This document shows positions 1 to 7,723 of a DNA stretch of 17,841 nucleotides, in pieces (position 1 is the stretch's first letter; each line of letters opens with the position of its first letter). A program made the position numbers and the translations under genes. The notes under the pieces were generated by a model. It saw only the letters and a program-made list of their open reading frames with translations, was not told where the DNA came from and did no database searches. Source of the stretch: Lachnospiraceae bacterium UBA7026 (GTDB lineage: Bacteria; Bacillota; Clostridia; Lachnospirales; Lachnospiraceae); assembly GCA_002494165.1 (NCBI GenBank), contig DLBH01000043.1:1-17841 (forward strand). The letters run 5' to 3'.

Positions 1-188
1 CTGTCAGCAGGCCCGAATGTTTTTCAGAGACTAAAGTCTCTGCTCATTGAATTGAACGTTCGAGGTTGTTTTGTTATTCAGTTGTCAAGCTGCATCTCCT
101 GCTTTATTAACAAGAATTTTAAATAGCTGCCTCAGGCTCCGGCCGGGCAAGCACTCCTTAGTGACTCAGCCGTTTCTCCTGCGCAACG
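1..188 (-). other. Probable rRNA operon leader (runs off the left edge)
   Basis: No gene is visible here. The segment lies downstream of a near-consensus minus-strand promoter and shows a structured, non-coding leader. A perfect hairpin sits at 25-42 (arms CAGAGAC and GTCTCTG), and the minus strand contains the phrase CTTGACAACTGAATAA, which resembles the leader and spacer boxes around clostridial 16S/23S genes. I infer that a 16S rRNA gene begins just beyond position 1. No rRNA sequence itself lies inside the window, so a tRNA cluster or another highly expressed RNA is possible. Confidence 0.45.
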
Positions 189-194
189 AAATAA

Positions 195-223
195 ATTCTA
201 ACATGGATTATCTTAGTCGTCAA
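195..223 (-). promoter_or_regulatory. Strong sigma-A promoter, rrn-like, firing leftwards
   Basis: On the minus strand the -35 box TTGACG (218-223) and the -10 box TAGAAT (195-200) are separated by exactly 17 bp. Immediately upstream (224-245) lies an A/T block with A-runs, which looks like an UP element. This arrangement is typical of rRNA promoters. Transcription would begin near 188 and leave the window at its left edge. It is separate from the protease gene, which ends at 437 and has its own terminator at 342-373. Confidence 0.7.
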
Positions 224-341
224 CACCTTTTTTTAATTTTTTTCAAATAACCGGTAAAAGCCCACAAAGACTGGCTCTGCCCTTATCTGAAAAAGGGGCG
301 GCTATTTGGAAATACCGGATCCACTACTAATGTTTCATCAG

Positions 342-373
342 AAAAAATAAGGACCCGGCATCTGGCCGGGCCC
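342..373 (-). terminator. Intrinsic terminator of the protease transcript
   Basis: The minus-strand RNA forms a 9-bp GC-rich stem (arms 365-373 and 351-359, one G-U pair, 5-nt loop) followed by TTATTTTTT (342-350). It lies about 65 bp past the subtilase stop codon and ends the secreted-protein transcript before the rrn-like promoter. Confidence 0.85.
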
Positions 374-436
374 GGAAAATCACTAGTTCATTCTTTAATA
401 TCAGAAGCCTGCTTGCAAGAGCTTGATCGAAGACAA

Positions 437-2122
437 CTATTTTCTGAAATACTCAGAAAGATACTCGTAGGAGCCCCGCTTCATCAAAACGATATACTCA
501 AAGCTCTTATTCTTTTTGGCCGAAACATTAATTTCATTTCCTTTACTGATGGTCTTAATCTTCTTCCAGCCTCTGACATCATCTTTTATATTTCTCCTGT
601 AAAGGGCATAGGACGCTCCCTTTATCCCCTTTACCTTGACAGTAAGTTCTTTTTTCTTTTTCCTCACATGGGTGATCTTCACCATCCGCTTGTCTATCTT
701 ACCCCTGAAATCATTCCCCAGGTTTTTGATATAAGGAACTCCCCATCCATAATAGGCATCAAAACCCGGCTTGCCCAGGTCGACACAGTAACCCTTCATA
801 ATTTTAAAAAGGTCTATATTGGACTTGTCCGGATAAAACATCTTGAGATAAGCAAAGCAGGCGGCGATATGGGGCGTTGCCAGAGAGGTTCCCGTGGCAT
901 GGGAACACTTATCCACAGCCCTGTTTGTCGCTGTGTGGATATCTGTTCCCGGGGCACAGAAAGAGATTCCTGTCCCATAATTAGAATAGCGGTTATCAAA
1001 AGACATATACCTGATCAGGCCCGGACGACCGTCATTCTGCCTTAGGGCAGAAACAGCGTAAGTGTACTGGCTGCAGGCAGGGTAAACTCTGCCCATGTCC
1101 CCCTTCTCATTGCCCGCTGCCGCCACCATGATGATATTCTTGTCATAAGCTTCCTCAAAAAGCTTCTCCAGCTCCGGAACATAGGAGTTGCCACTGTCAA
1201 TGGCAATACTCATGCTGATCACCTGCACACCGTCATCAATGGCCTTCCTGACAGCATTCACAATGGTTTCCGGCTTATTACTGTCTACCATATAACCATA
1301 AATACTAACCCAGGATGGGGTGGAGTCTGCTATAACTCCCGCACAGATGGTACCATGCCATTCGCTGCCGGATGTTCTGCCTATACGGTTTTCCACAGTA
1401 CGACCCCTGAAAAACTGGTGTCCTGACAGAATCGATGTATCGAGGACAGCAACCTTCACAGGTCTCACGAACTTATAATTGGTACAGTCAAGCTTCAGCT
1501 TATCCATACCCATAGCATGGGCTCCGTAAGACTCAGAAATCTTGGTCTGCAGCACATTACTTTTTGCGGAAGCGGTTTCCGCCATGGCAGATGTCTCCTG
1601 TCTGTCCGCTGTGCTTGTGGTCTCCTTTTTCGTCTGGCTGGTAGCTGTCTGCTGCCTTGTGTCCGCAGTTGCCTTCTTCTGCTGGCTTTCCGGCTGCTGC
1701 TGGCTTTCAGGCTGGTCTTTCTCAGAGACCTTTCCCTCTGGGACCTGGTCTTTTTTGGCCTGTTCTCTGGCAGCCTTTTCCAAGGCCGCAGCCTTCTTTT
1801 CAGCAGCCTTTTTCCTGGCCCGCTCTTCCTTCTCAGCCTTCTTTTTCAAGGCCGCTTCTTTCTTCTTTGCTGCCTTTTTCCTGGCTTGCGCTTCCTTCTC
1901 AGCCTTCTTTTTCAAGGCTGCTTCTTTCTTCTTTGCTGCGATCCTAATGGCGGCAAGCTTCTTTTTCTCACTATTAAGTCTTTTTTTCTTTGTAGTACTG
2001 GTCTTTTTGCTGGCCGTAGTTTTTGCCTGGCTGGCACTGCCTGAGGGGGCAGCATGTACGGTCGTCATTGATAGAATTACTGCCATGACCAATGACAGTA
2101 TACACACAGTTACTTTCTTCAT
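437..2122 (-). CDS. Secreted subtilisin-like (S8) serine protease with Lys/Ala-rich N-terminal linker
   Basis: The protein has 561 residues from the chosen ATG. An upstream in-frame start adds 23 residues but lies inside the preceding gene, whereas this ATG follows GAGAGAG and opens a signal peptide (about 1-25, ending VHA). Residues about 35-125 are a very basic, Ala/Lys/Glu-rich, probably helical linker with a 22-residue tandem duplication (64-85 and 86-107), then a Gln/Ser/Thr-rich stretch to about 190. The peptidase domain (about 195-470) has the S8 triad in order: Asp228 (AVLDTS), His256 (HGT), Ser413 (GTSLATPH), with oxyanion Asn338 (AAAGN). Residues about 480-561 form a small Lys-rich C-terminal domain. 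The substrate is unknown. The start lies 10 bp after the stop of the upstream secreted protein, so the two are probably co-transcribed and may act together outside the cell. No LPXTG anchor is visible; the basic linker could bind the anionic wall (inference). Confidence 0.93.
   Translation of the reverse strand: MKKVTVCILSLVMAVILSMTTVHAAPSGSASQAKTTASKKTSTTKKKRLNSEKKKLAAIRIAAKKKEAALKKKAEKEAQARKKAAKKKEAALKKKAEKEERARKKAAEKKAAALEKAAREQAKKDQVPEGKVSEKDQPESQQQPESQQKKATADTRQQTATSQTKKETTSTADRQETSAMAETASAKSNVLQTKISESYGAHAMGMDKLKLDCTNYKFVRPVKVAVLDTSILSGHQFFRGRTVENRIGRTSGSEWHGTICAGVIADSTPSWVSIYGYMVDSNKPETIVNAVRKAIDDGVQVISMSIAIDSGNSYVPELEKLFEEAYDKNIIMVAAAGNEKGDMGRVYPACSQYTYAVSALRQNDGRPGLIRYMSFDNRYSNYGTGISFCAPGTDIHTATNRAVDKCSHATGTSLATPHIAACFAYLKMFYPDKSNIDLFKIMKGYCVDLGKPGFDAYYGWGVPYIKNLGNDFRGKIDKRMVKITHVRKKKKELTVKVKGIKGASYALYRRNIKDDVRGWKKIKTISKGNEINVSAKKNKSFEYIVLMKRGSYEYLSEYFRK
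1802..1933 (-). repeat. Two tandem 66-bp units encoding the protease's 22-residue Lys/Ala repeat
   Basis: Two adjacent 66-bp units (1868-1933 and 1802-1867) are nearly identical. They encode two copies of KKKEAALKKKAEKE followed by an ARKKAA ending; the protein copies differ only around residues 79 and 100-101. The unit is a multiple of three, so the linker can lengthen or shorten without breaking the reading frame. Confidence 0.85.
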
Positions 2123-2132
2123 ACAATCTCTC

Positions 2133-3329
2133 TCACTTACCCTTAGCTGGTATTTTCCTGGTCTCAACCTGGTGACAAATCTGACATACACGCTCTGCGG
2201 TTCCTGCGGAATGGGCAGTCGCCTTTTTCTTCAGTTTCCAGCTGCCGAAACTGTGGCCGGTGCAGGGAACATACTGCTGATCAAATACCTTATGACATTT
2301 TTTGCAGACTCTTCCCTTGAGGCCCTCTTCCAGACAGCCAGGTGCCCTGATGACTCCCCAGCCGGACAAGTCATGGTCACCCGTGGCCGGGATTACTTTC
2401 TCAATCCTCTTACCGCAGCGGGAACAGGTCGAGACCATCAAACCGTCCTCTCCGCAGCTGGCCTCCTTCTCAGTCTTCCATGCCAGCAGTGTATGCCCGT
2501 TCTGAGTTACATAGATCCCATTGCTGGGACTGTTAATAACATTAATATACATTCTCCCGGAATCAAAATCTATTTCTTCCACTTCCCGGCAAATAGAAGA
2601 ATCCAGGCTGTAGCTACCAAGATACTTGCCCTCGAGAGAATACTTATAGATCAGATTATGCTGGTAGCGGTACCAGTTAATATAGAGATACTCCCCGTCA
2701 CTGGCCATCCCCTGATTCACCGCCACCTTGGGTACGCTGAAAAGACGGCTGAACTTTTTCAGATCCCGGCTGAAAAAGATTTCCGTACTTGTTCCCAGAT
2801 AATAACCTCCCTTTTTGGCCACATAGGCAACCTTACAGAAATTCTTCGGCATGGTAAGGTCAGCAACCATCCTCAGCTGGCTGCCCTCCAAGGCCAGGAC
2901 ATAGGCATGCTTGTTGGTAACGCAGACCACATGTCCCGCAGCAGGATTATAGGTCAGGGAATTACTGTGTCTGGTATTAAAATCATAATGACCAAGAACA
3001 GTTCCTTTCTCCTTGTCAAGAACTACATAACTTGTAGAAGTACTGTCACTGCTGTACCTGGTGTATATGATATAATTGCCCGCAATGCACATCCCTTGGG
3101 ATGTCCTTCTAAGATAACCCGCGGGAGGAAGGAAAAAAGCCTTCAGATCCTCTTCTAAAGAAGGATCATGACAGAAACCCTCCTGGCCGGCGGCATGGAC
3201 AGGGGCCGGCAGGCAAGCCAGCAGTAAAACAAGACTAGCAAGCAACAGACAGCGCAAAAGCTGCCCTGACTTATTATCTGATCTATTCCTTGACATAATA
3301 TCCATATTGTTAGTTAACCTTTCCTCCAT
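2133..3329 (-). CDS. Secreted propeller-like protein with three C-terminal CxxC repeats
   Basis: The protein has 398 residues. I chose the ATG at 3327-3329, which has GGAG nine bases upstream. A longer in-frame GTG start at 3383 would sit on the predicted transcription start. A hydrophobic segment (about 24-44) precedes VHA-AG, which suits signal peptidase I; LLAC just before it is a weak lipobox alternative. Residues about 75-285 alternate short beta-strand blocks (YVVLDKEKGTVLGHYDF, DGEYLYINWY) and look like a beta-propeller, although I cannot name the family. The C-terminus has three units of about 40 residues, each with a CxxC pair: Cys302/305, Cys342/345 and Cys382/385. They resemble the CxxC/'IPATGH' repeats common in Lachnospiraceae surface proteins, which may bind metal. 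The gene lies directly upstream of the subtilase, so it may be a partner or a substrate. Function unknown. Confidence 0.85.
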   Translation of the reverse strand: MEERLTNNMDIMSRNRSDNKSGQLLRCLLLASLVLLLACLPAPVHAAGQEGFCHDPSLEEDLKAFFLPPAGYLRRTSQGMCIAGNYIIYTRYSSDSTSTSYVVLDKEKGTVLGHYDFNTRHSNSLTYNPAAGHVVCVTNKHAYVLALEGSQLRMVADLTMPKNFCKVAYVAKKGGYYLGTSTEIFFSRDLKKFSRLFSVPKVAVNQGMASDGEYLYINWYRYQHNLIYKYSLEGKYLGSYSLDSSICREVEEIDFDSGRMYINVINSPSNGIYVTQNGHTLLAWKTEKEASCGEDGLMVSTCSRCGKRIEKVIPATGDHDLSGWGVIRAPGCLEEGLKGRVCKKCHKVFDQQYVPCTGHSFGSWKLKKKATAHSAGTAERVCQICHQVETRKIPAKGK

Positions 3330-3389
3330 TACATCTTTCTCCGGCGGACGGTGGGGAAATATGATTCCCTTCCAACGGCCCACTGTACT

Positions 3390-3418
3390 ATCTTACCACA
3401 TTTTTTTACTAAGGTCAC
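3390..3418 (-). promoter_or_regulatory. Candidate promoter for the secreted-protein/protease pair
   Basis: On the minus strand GTGACC (3413-3418) and TAAGAT (3390-3395) are spaced by 17 bp, inside an A/T-rich stretch (3396-3450) that differs from the GC-rich flanks. The predicted start, near 3383, leaves a 5' leader of about 55 nt before the ATG at 3329. The match to consensus is partial (4 of 6 and 5 of 6). Confidence 0.5.
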
Positions 3419-3490
3419 TAAAAAGAACAAGTATTTTTACATAAATTACCAGTTCTTACCTTTTTGCGGTTTATTTAAACCTCCAGGGCC

Positions 3491-3579
3491 TTACCGGCCT
3501 AACAGATATAGAACTTACTTATTACTTTCTGATGATCCAGGGCCAGCCTGATTACCGGCCTAGCGGATATAAAGCTTAC
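3491..3579 (-). repeat. Duplicated 3' end of the InlB/LRR gene
   Basis: Two 28-bp copies match at 24 of 28 positions, and all four differences are transitions. One copy (3552-3579) spans the last codons and the stop of the InlB/LRR gene. The other (3491-3518) lies downstream in the intergenic region and still reads Lys-Phe-Tyr-Ile-Cys-stop against the gene's Lys-Leu-Tyr-Ile-Arg-stop. A shared CCAGGGCC (3537-3544 and 3483-3490) follows each copy, so a unit of roughly 55-61 bp was duplicated. Confidence 0.8.
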
Positions 3580-4891
3580 CCATGGAAAGATACCGTTCAA
3601 AAAATCCCTTCATCCTGTCAGCGGCCCCGGCCGGCAGCAGCAGGCGGACCGGAGAAACCATTTTCTCACAGACATCCCTGTTTACCTTTTTTAAATTGCT
3701 GCCTGTAAGCCTTATTTCCTTGAGTCTGGGAGACTGGGAAAACAGCTCCGGCCCCAGTTCCCGGACACCAGTCCCCAAAACCACGGTCTGCAGGACCCTG
3801 CATCCGGAAAATGCTTTTTTCCCTACCAGCTTTACCTCTGCCGGAAGCTTCAACTCATTCATAAATACACAGGAAGAAAAGGCCTTCTCATCAATCTCCT
3901 CCACCTGGTACCAGTAATCTCCCAGAAGAACCCTGCCCGGAAGGCTGACCTCCCTGGCCTTGGACTCATATTTGACCAGCCTTACACTGCCGGCGGCAAC
4001 AGAGGGGTTGACGATCTCGTAGACCGAACCATCCTTGTGGCACCTTTTACCTTTGGGATTGGCAAAGTCCCAGGAGGCGTGAAGATCCACATGGTCCGTA
4101 ACTGTTTCCGGCTGACTATCCCACTTCAGGACATAGCCCTTTCGGACCAGAGCTGGCAGTCTGATGTCATCTCCAAAATGAAGCTGCCTCTCTTCGATCA
4201 TAGTCTCCCGGCTCTCCCCCGGAGCTGTCTCAAAAAACCTGACCATATAATCCCGGTAATGGGATTCAAAAGTGGCCCTCACATTCATGGGCCCGGTAAT
4301 CGTGGAATAATCCTTATTCCAACCGGAAAATGTATAATAGTAAGTCGGGTCCTGGTCTTTTTTTGGATCTTCCGGAGCCTCGGCCCCATAGCCATAGAGA
4401 ACATTATCCGCCTTTAAAAGCTTGCCGTCCTCATGGTAGAAGCGGACCCGGAACTGGCGGCGGCGCTCCTCAAATACCGGCCGGACCATCATGTCCCGGT
4501 TTACACCGTGGAGGTCCTCTGTCCAACCGGAGAAAATGTAGTCAAATTCTTCATTACCTTCCTTCTGGGGATGGAAGGGCATGGCGGCATCGCTGCCATA
4601 AGTCACGGTCTCTGTGCCCAGCAGGCCCCCCTTCTCCCCGGCATACATGATCAGATATTTCTTCGGAACCTCCCTGTAGACCGGTTTGACCACCAGGTTG
4701 GAGGTCACTTGGTTAAGGTCCTGGTCCCAGCCCTGGAAAAGGGTCTCATGATGGTCCGTCTCCCCAATCTTCCTGGGAAGTTCCGGCGGATCTGCCGCCA
4801 GGCCATGGGCCACAAATGAGGTCTTTATTACCTTCCCCTCCTGGTCCTGGAAAACAATGATATGATTTTGAACGCGCTTTTTTTCTGCCAC
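3560..4891 (-). CDS. InlB B-repeat / BspA-like leucine-rich repeat protein
   Basis: The protein has 443 residues from the GTG at 4889-4891, which is preceded six bases upstream by GGGGGG. An in-frame ATG at 4967-4969 adds 26 low-complexity residues and has a poorer ribosome site, so the start is uncertain. Four units of about 65 residues (about 9-73, 78-142, 146-209, 214-275) show the Listeria-Bacteroides/InlB B-repeat pattern: a V-x-F/Y opening, a G-x-x-A-x-x-P middle, then F-x-G-W and a closing V-x-P/A-x-F/Y. Residues about 320-420 match the BspA-type LRR_5 pattern (LPAEVKLVGKKAFSGC; VLGTGVRELGPELF). Such proteins are usually extracellular adhesins, yet no signal peptide, anchor or transmembrane segment is visible from either start, which is odd. 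The gene follows the ybaK-like gene by about 145 bp, and its own 3' end is duplicated downstream. Confidence 0.8.
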   Translation of the reverse strand: MAEKKRVQNHIIVFQDQEGKVIKTSFVAHGLAADPPELPRKIGETDHHETLFQGWDQDLNQVTSNLVVKPVYREVPKKYLIMYAGEKGGLLGTETVTYGSDAAMPFHPQKEGNEEFDYIFSGWTEDLHGVNRDMMVRPVFEERRRQFRVRFYHEDGKLLKADNVLYGYGAEAPEDPKKDQDPTYYYTFSGWNKDYSTITGPMNVRATFESHYRDYMVRFFETAPGESRETMIEERQLHFGDDIRLPALVRKGYVLKWDSQPETVTDHVDLHASWDFANPKGKRCHKDGSVYEIVNPSVAAGSVRLVKYESKAREVSLPGRVLLGDYWYQVEEIDEKAFSSCVFMNELKLPAEVKLVGKKAFSGCRVLQTVVLGTGVRELGPELFSQSPRLKEIRLTGSNLKKVNRDVCEKMVSPVRLLLPAGAADRMKGFFERYLSMGKLYIR

Positions 4892-5019
4892 AGAAATCCC
4901 CCCGATCTTCCATGAACTCCTGACTGCTCCTGACTGAGGCCCGCCGGGGCTCTCCCGGCCGGTATCCATCCGGCCCCGTCAGCGCGGGTTCTTATATATC
5001 CTCATAATTCTATATCTTT

Positions 5020-5048
5020 ATTATATGTCTTTACAAATTATATGTCTT
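5020..5048 (-). promoter_or_regulatory. Promoter-like element built by the duplicated ybaK tail
   Basis: The 17-bp tail duplication of the upstream gene places AAGACA (5043-5048) exactly 17 bp before a perfect TATAAT (5020-5025). This could start a transcript near 5013 for the InlB/LRR gene. The -35 box matches only 4 of 6 positions, so activity is a guess. Confidence 0.4.
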
Positions 5049-5054
5049 TACAAA
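5021..5054 (-). repeat. Perfect 17-bp tandem duplication of the ybaK-like gene tail
   Basis: Two head-to-tail identical 17-mers occupy 5038-5054 and 5021-5037 (minus strand TTTGTAAAGACATATAA). The first contains the last codons and the TAA stop of the ybaK-like gene. The second lies directly after the stop, with no base between them. Confidence 0.95.
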
Positions 5055-5526
5055 GATCCGCGAAGGCTCCCCCAGTCAGCCTGCACAAGTCTGCCGGATC
5101 CAGGGCGACCTGCGTCCCGATCTTTCCTCCACTAACCATTATAACAGGATTTTTCTGTGCCGTCTCATGAAAATATGTCTTATATTGTTTTTTCATACCC
5201 AGGGGCGAGCAGCCTCCCCGGATGTAACCGGTCACCTTGTTAATCTCCTTGACATGGATCATCTCCACTGACTTGGCCCCGGCAGCCCGGGCGGCTTTCT
5301 TCAGGTCCAACTCCAGAGCAACCGGAATTACAAAGACAAAATACTCCTTTTTATTGCTCACCGTAACCAGGGTCTTAAATACATAATCCGGGTTTTCACC
5401 GGTAAGTTCAGCCACGGTCACTCCATCCACCGCCTCCTTGCCATGGGGGTAGGTTCTGGCCTCATAAGACACACCAGCCTTGTCCAGAATCCTCATGGCA
5501 TTTGTCTTAGTTTCTTTTTTTGCCAT
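5038..5526 (-). CDS. ybaK: YbaK/EbsC-family Cys-tRNA(Pro) deacylase
   Basis: The protein has 162 residues from the ATG at 5524-5526, which has GGAGG eight bases upstream. A start six codons earlier lacks a comparable site. Members of this family hydrolyse Cys mischarged onto tRNA-Pro in the cytosol and so protect proline codons. The single domain carries the family signatures VFKTLV (with the conserved Lys) near residues 43-48 and GYIRGGCSPLGMKK near 101-114. The length matches the E. coli family member (about 160). No promoter is obvious in front of it; it follows the trp operon terminator by about 110 bp. Its last codons and stop are duplicated in tandem just downstream. ProX-type or other YbaK-superfamily editing specificity cannot be excluded from sequence alone. 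Confidence 0.93.
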   Translation of the reverse strand: MAKKETKTNAMRILDKAGVSYEARTYPHGKEAVDGVTVAELTGENPDYVFKTLVTVSNKKEYFVFVIPVALELDLKKAARAAGAKSVEMIHVKEINKVTGYIRGGCSPLGMKKQYKTYFHETAQKNPVIMVSGGKIGTQVALDPADLCRLTGGAFADLCKDI

Positions 5527-5635
5527 CTCATTATCCTCCGTCATCTTATCTGCCTTATCAAAATCCTTTGGCCTGCCTCGTTTGTCTGCTGAAAGGTCTT
5601 TTTTATCCTTCTGATGCCAGGTCTTCTTATCATAA

Positions 5636-5670
5636 AATCATGCCCCGGTCTTCTGACACGGGACATGATT
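5636..5670 (-). terminator. Probable terminator after trpA
   Basis: An inverted repeat has arms AATCATG (5636-5642) and CATGATT (5664-5670), extended by CCCG/CGGG around a short loop. On the minus strand it ends in ATTTTATG, a modest U-tract. On the plus strand it is followed by TTTTTT, so it could also stop antisense transcription. It lies about 80 bp past the trpA stop. Confidence 0.6.
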
Positions 5671-5748
5671 CGTTTTTTGTCTGTATTCCTTCTTAGTAGT
5701 CTGCCTGTTTTCCGGCTTTTTCCTCAGTTTACCTCCCTGGGCTCCGGG

Positions 5749-6540
5749 TCAGGCATTAAGTTCTTTTTTGAAACCGCTGATATAGTCCCTGGCCACACAA
5801 AGGTCATAGCCGCTTTCTTCCATGATATTGATGAAATGAGTTCCGACGATGCAGCCGTCGATGGTATCCTTAAGGCCTTTTACATCTGCTGCCGTCCGGA
5901 TTCCAAAGCCCATCATAACCGGAATCTCAGAAGCAGCCTTGACTGTCTCCAGATAGCGGCGGACATTCTTATGGAAATCGGCCGCGGACCCGGTCACACC
6001 CATGGAGGAGACGCAATAAACAAAACCTCTGGCCCCTTTCAGGATCATGGGGATACGGTCACCGGAAACCGGAGCCACCAGCTGAATAAGAATCGGAGCA
6101 TTTTCTATCAGGTCAAGGTAGGTCTGGATCTCGTCCTGCTCCTCTAAGGGCAGGTCGGGGATGATCAGGCCGTCCACGCCAACCCGGGCACATTCCCGGA
6201 CAAAGGCTTCGATGCCATAGTACATGATCGTATTATAATACATCATAAAGAGGATGGGAATCTGGCAGTCCTGCCTGACCTCCTCCACCGCCTTAAAGAT
6301 TTTTATTAAGTTAGTTCCTTTGAGGATGGACCGGTAGGAGGCATCCTGGATCACCGGGCCGTCGGCCGTCGGATCTGAGAAGGGGATGCCCAGCTCGAGA
6401 ACGTCGGTCCCTGCCTCTTCCTGGGCCCGGATCAGGTCCTTCATGTGGTCCATGTCCGGCAGGCCGGCCGTCATATAAGTAATAAATGCTTTCTCTCCCT
6501 TTTCCCGGAGCTGCTTCATTCTCTCTTCAATTCTATTCAT
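5749..6540 (-). CDS. trpA: Tryptophan synthase alpha subunit
   Basis: The protein has 263 residues, full length for the family. It cleaves indole-3-glycerol phosphate to indole and glyceraldehyde-3-phosphate, and passes indole to TrpB in the alpha2beta2 complex. The TIM-barrel motifs are all present: LELGIPFSDPTADGP with catalytic Glu49 and Asp60 at the same numbers as in the Salmonella enzyme, IIPDLPLEE, LVAPVS, and a phosphate-binding GFGI near the C-terminus. It is the last gene of the trp operon and starts one base after the trpB stop, so translation is probably coupled. A hairpin terminator follows. Confidence 0.98.
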   Translation of the reverse strand: MNRIEERMKQLREKGEKAFITYMTAGLPDMDHMKDLIRAQEEAGTDVLELGIPFSDPTADGPVIQDASYRSILKGTNLIKIFKAVEEVRQDCQIPILFMMYYNTIMYYGIEAFVRECARVGVDGLIIPDLPLEEQDEIQTYLDLIENAPILIQLVAPVSGDRIPMILKGARGFVYCVSSMGVTGSAADFHKNVRRYLETVKAASEIPVMMGFGIRTAADVKGLKDTIDGCIVGTHFINIMEESGYDLCVARDYISGFKKELNA

Positions 6541-6541
6541 C

Positions 6542-7723
6542 TTACCGGTACCCCCTGTCCTTGAAATAATCGGCGATCGTATGCACGTCCTTGTCTCCCC
6601 GGCCGGATAGACACATAACGACTATGTCATCTTTGGTCAGCTTTTCCGACATTTTCAGCACATGGGCCAGGGCATGGGCACTCTCGATGGCAGGGATGAT
6701 TCCCTCCATCTTACAAAGTTCCAAAAGGGCCTCCATAGCCTCATCGTCGGTGGCCGAAACATATTCAACCCTGCCGCTGTCATGAAGGCTGGCATGCTCC
6801 GGGCCCACTCCCGGGTAATCAAGGCCGGCGGAGATGGAACTGGCGATCTGGACATTACCGTCCTGGTCCTGGAGCAGGTAAGACCTCATACCATGGAGAA
6901 CTCCCGCCTTACCCACGGAAAATGCGCTGGCGTGCTTGCCGGTCTCTATGCCGAAGCCGGCTGCTTCTACACCTACCAGCTTCACATCTGGGTCATCGAG
7001 AAACTCGGCGAACATACCGATGGAATTGGAACCGCCTCCCACACAGGCAACCACATAGTCCGGCAGCCGTCCCTCTTTTCCCAGGATCTGCTGTTTAGCT
7101 TCTTTACTGATAATTCTCTGGAATTCCTTGACCATCTTGGGGTAGGGATGGGGGCCCACGGCGGACCCGATGATATAGAAAGTATCCTCCGCTGTCCTGG
7201 CCCAGGCCCGGATGGCCTCATTGGTGGCATCCTTGAGGGTCCTGCTGCCGGTCTTTACACACTCTACCCTGGCTCCCAGCATCTCCATACGGAAGACGTT
7301 CAAGGCCTGGCGGGCCATATCCTCCTCGCCCATATAAACAGTGCACTCCATATTAAAAAGGGCGGCTCCCGTGGCCGTGGCGACGCCGTGCTGGCCGGCT
7401 CCGGTCTCAGCGATAACCTTGGTCTTGCCCATGCGCTTGGCCAGAAGGACCTGGCCGATCACGTTATTAATCTTGTGAGCACCGGTGTGGTTTAAGTCCT
7501 CTCTCTTTAAATAAATCTTGGGACCGTATTTTTCAGAGAGCTGCCTGGCATAATAAAGGGGATTCTCCCTGCCCACATAATCTCTCATATAATAATTATA
7601 TTCCTCCCAGAAGCCTGGATCCCGGACTGCCTGGTCAAAGGCTGTCTCCAGCTCCTTTAAAGTATTCATCAGAGACTCCGCCACATACTGGCCGCCATAC
7701 TCTCCATACTGTTTATTCTTCAT
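6542..7723 (-). CDS. trpB: Tryptophan synthase beta subunit
   Basis: The protein has 393 residues, typical of the TrpB1 type that pairs with TrpA. It is PLP-dependent and condenses indole with serine to give tryptophan. The PLP lysine is Lys84 in [11 protein letters not shown], the catalytic glutamate lies in AETGAGQHG (Glu105), and the phosphate-binding loop is GGGSNSIG (about 228-235). The start overlaps the end of trpF by 11 bp. No sign of decay. Confidence 0.98.
   Translation of the reverse strand: MKNKQYGEYGGQYVAESLMNTLKELETAFDQAVRDPGFWEEYNYYMRDYVGRENPLYYARQLSEKYGPKIYLKREDLNHTGAHKINNVIGQVLLAKRMGKTKVIAETGAGQHGVATATGAALFNMECTVYMGEEDMARQALNVFRMEMLGARVECVKTGSRTLKDATNEAIRAWARTAEDTFYIIGSAVGPHPYPKMVKEFQRIISKEAKQQILGKEGRLPDYVVACVGGGSNSIGMFAEFLDDPDVKLVGVEAAGFGIETGKHASAFSVGKAGVLHGMRSYLLQDQDGNVQIASSISAGLDYPGVGPEHASLHDSGRVEYVSATDDEAMEALLELCKMEGIIPAIESAHALAHVLKMSEKLTKDDIVVMCLSGRGDKDVHTIADYFKDRGYR

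Noticed and set aside
244..318. Possible pseudoknot between the protease terminator and the rrn-like promoter (CAAATA/TATTTG crossing CCGGTA/TACCGG)
   Set aside because: The pattern can be explained by a short direct repeat (AAATA-CCGG at about 245 and 311) and the self-complementarity of CCGG; there is no support for an RNA fold.
1542..3158. Long plus-strand open frame antisense to the protease and its neighbour
   Set aside because: It is the shadow of the Lys/Ala-rich and GC-rich minus-strand genes: low-complexity Phe/Ser/Ala content, no ribosome site, no recognisable domain.
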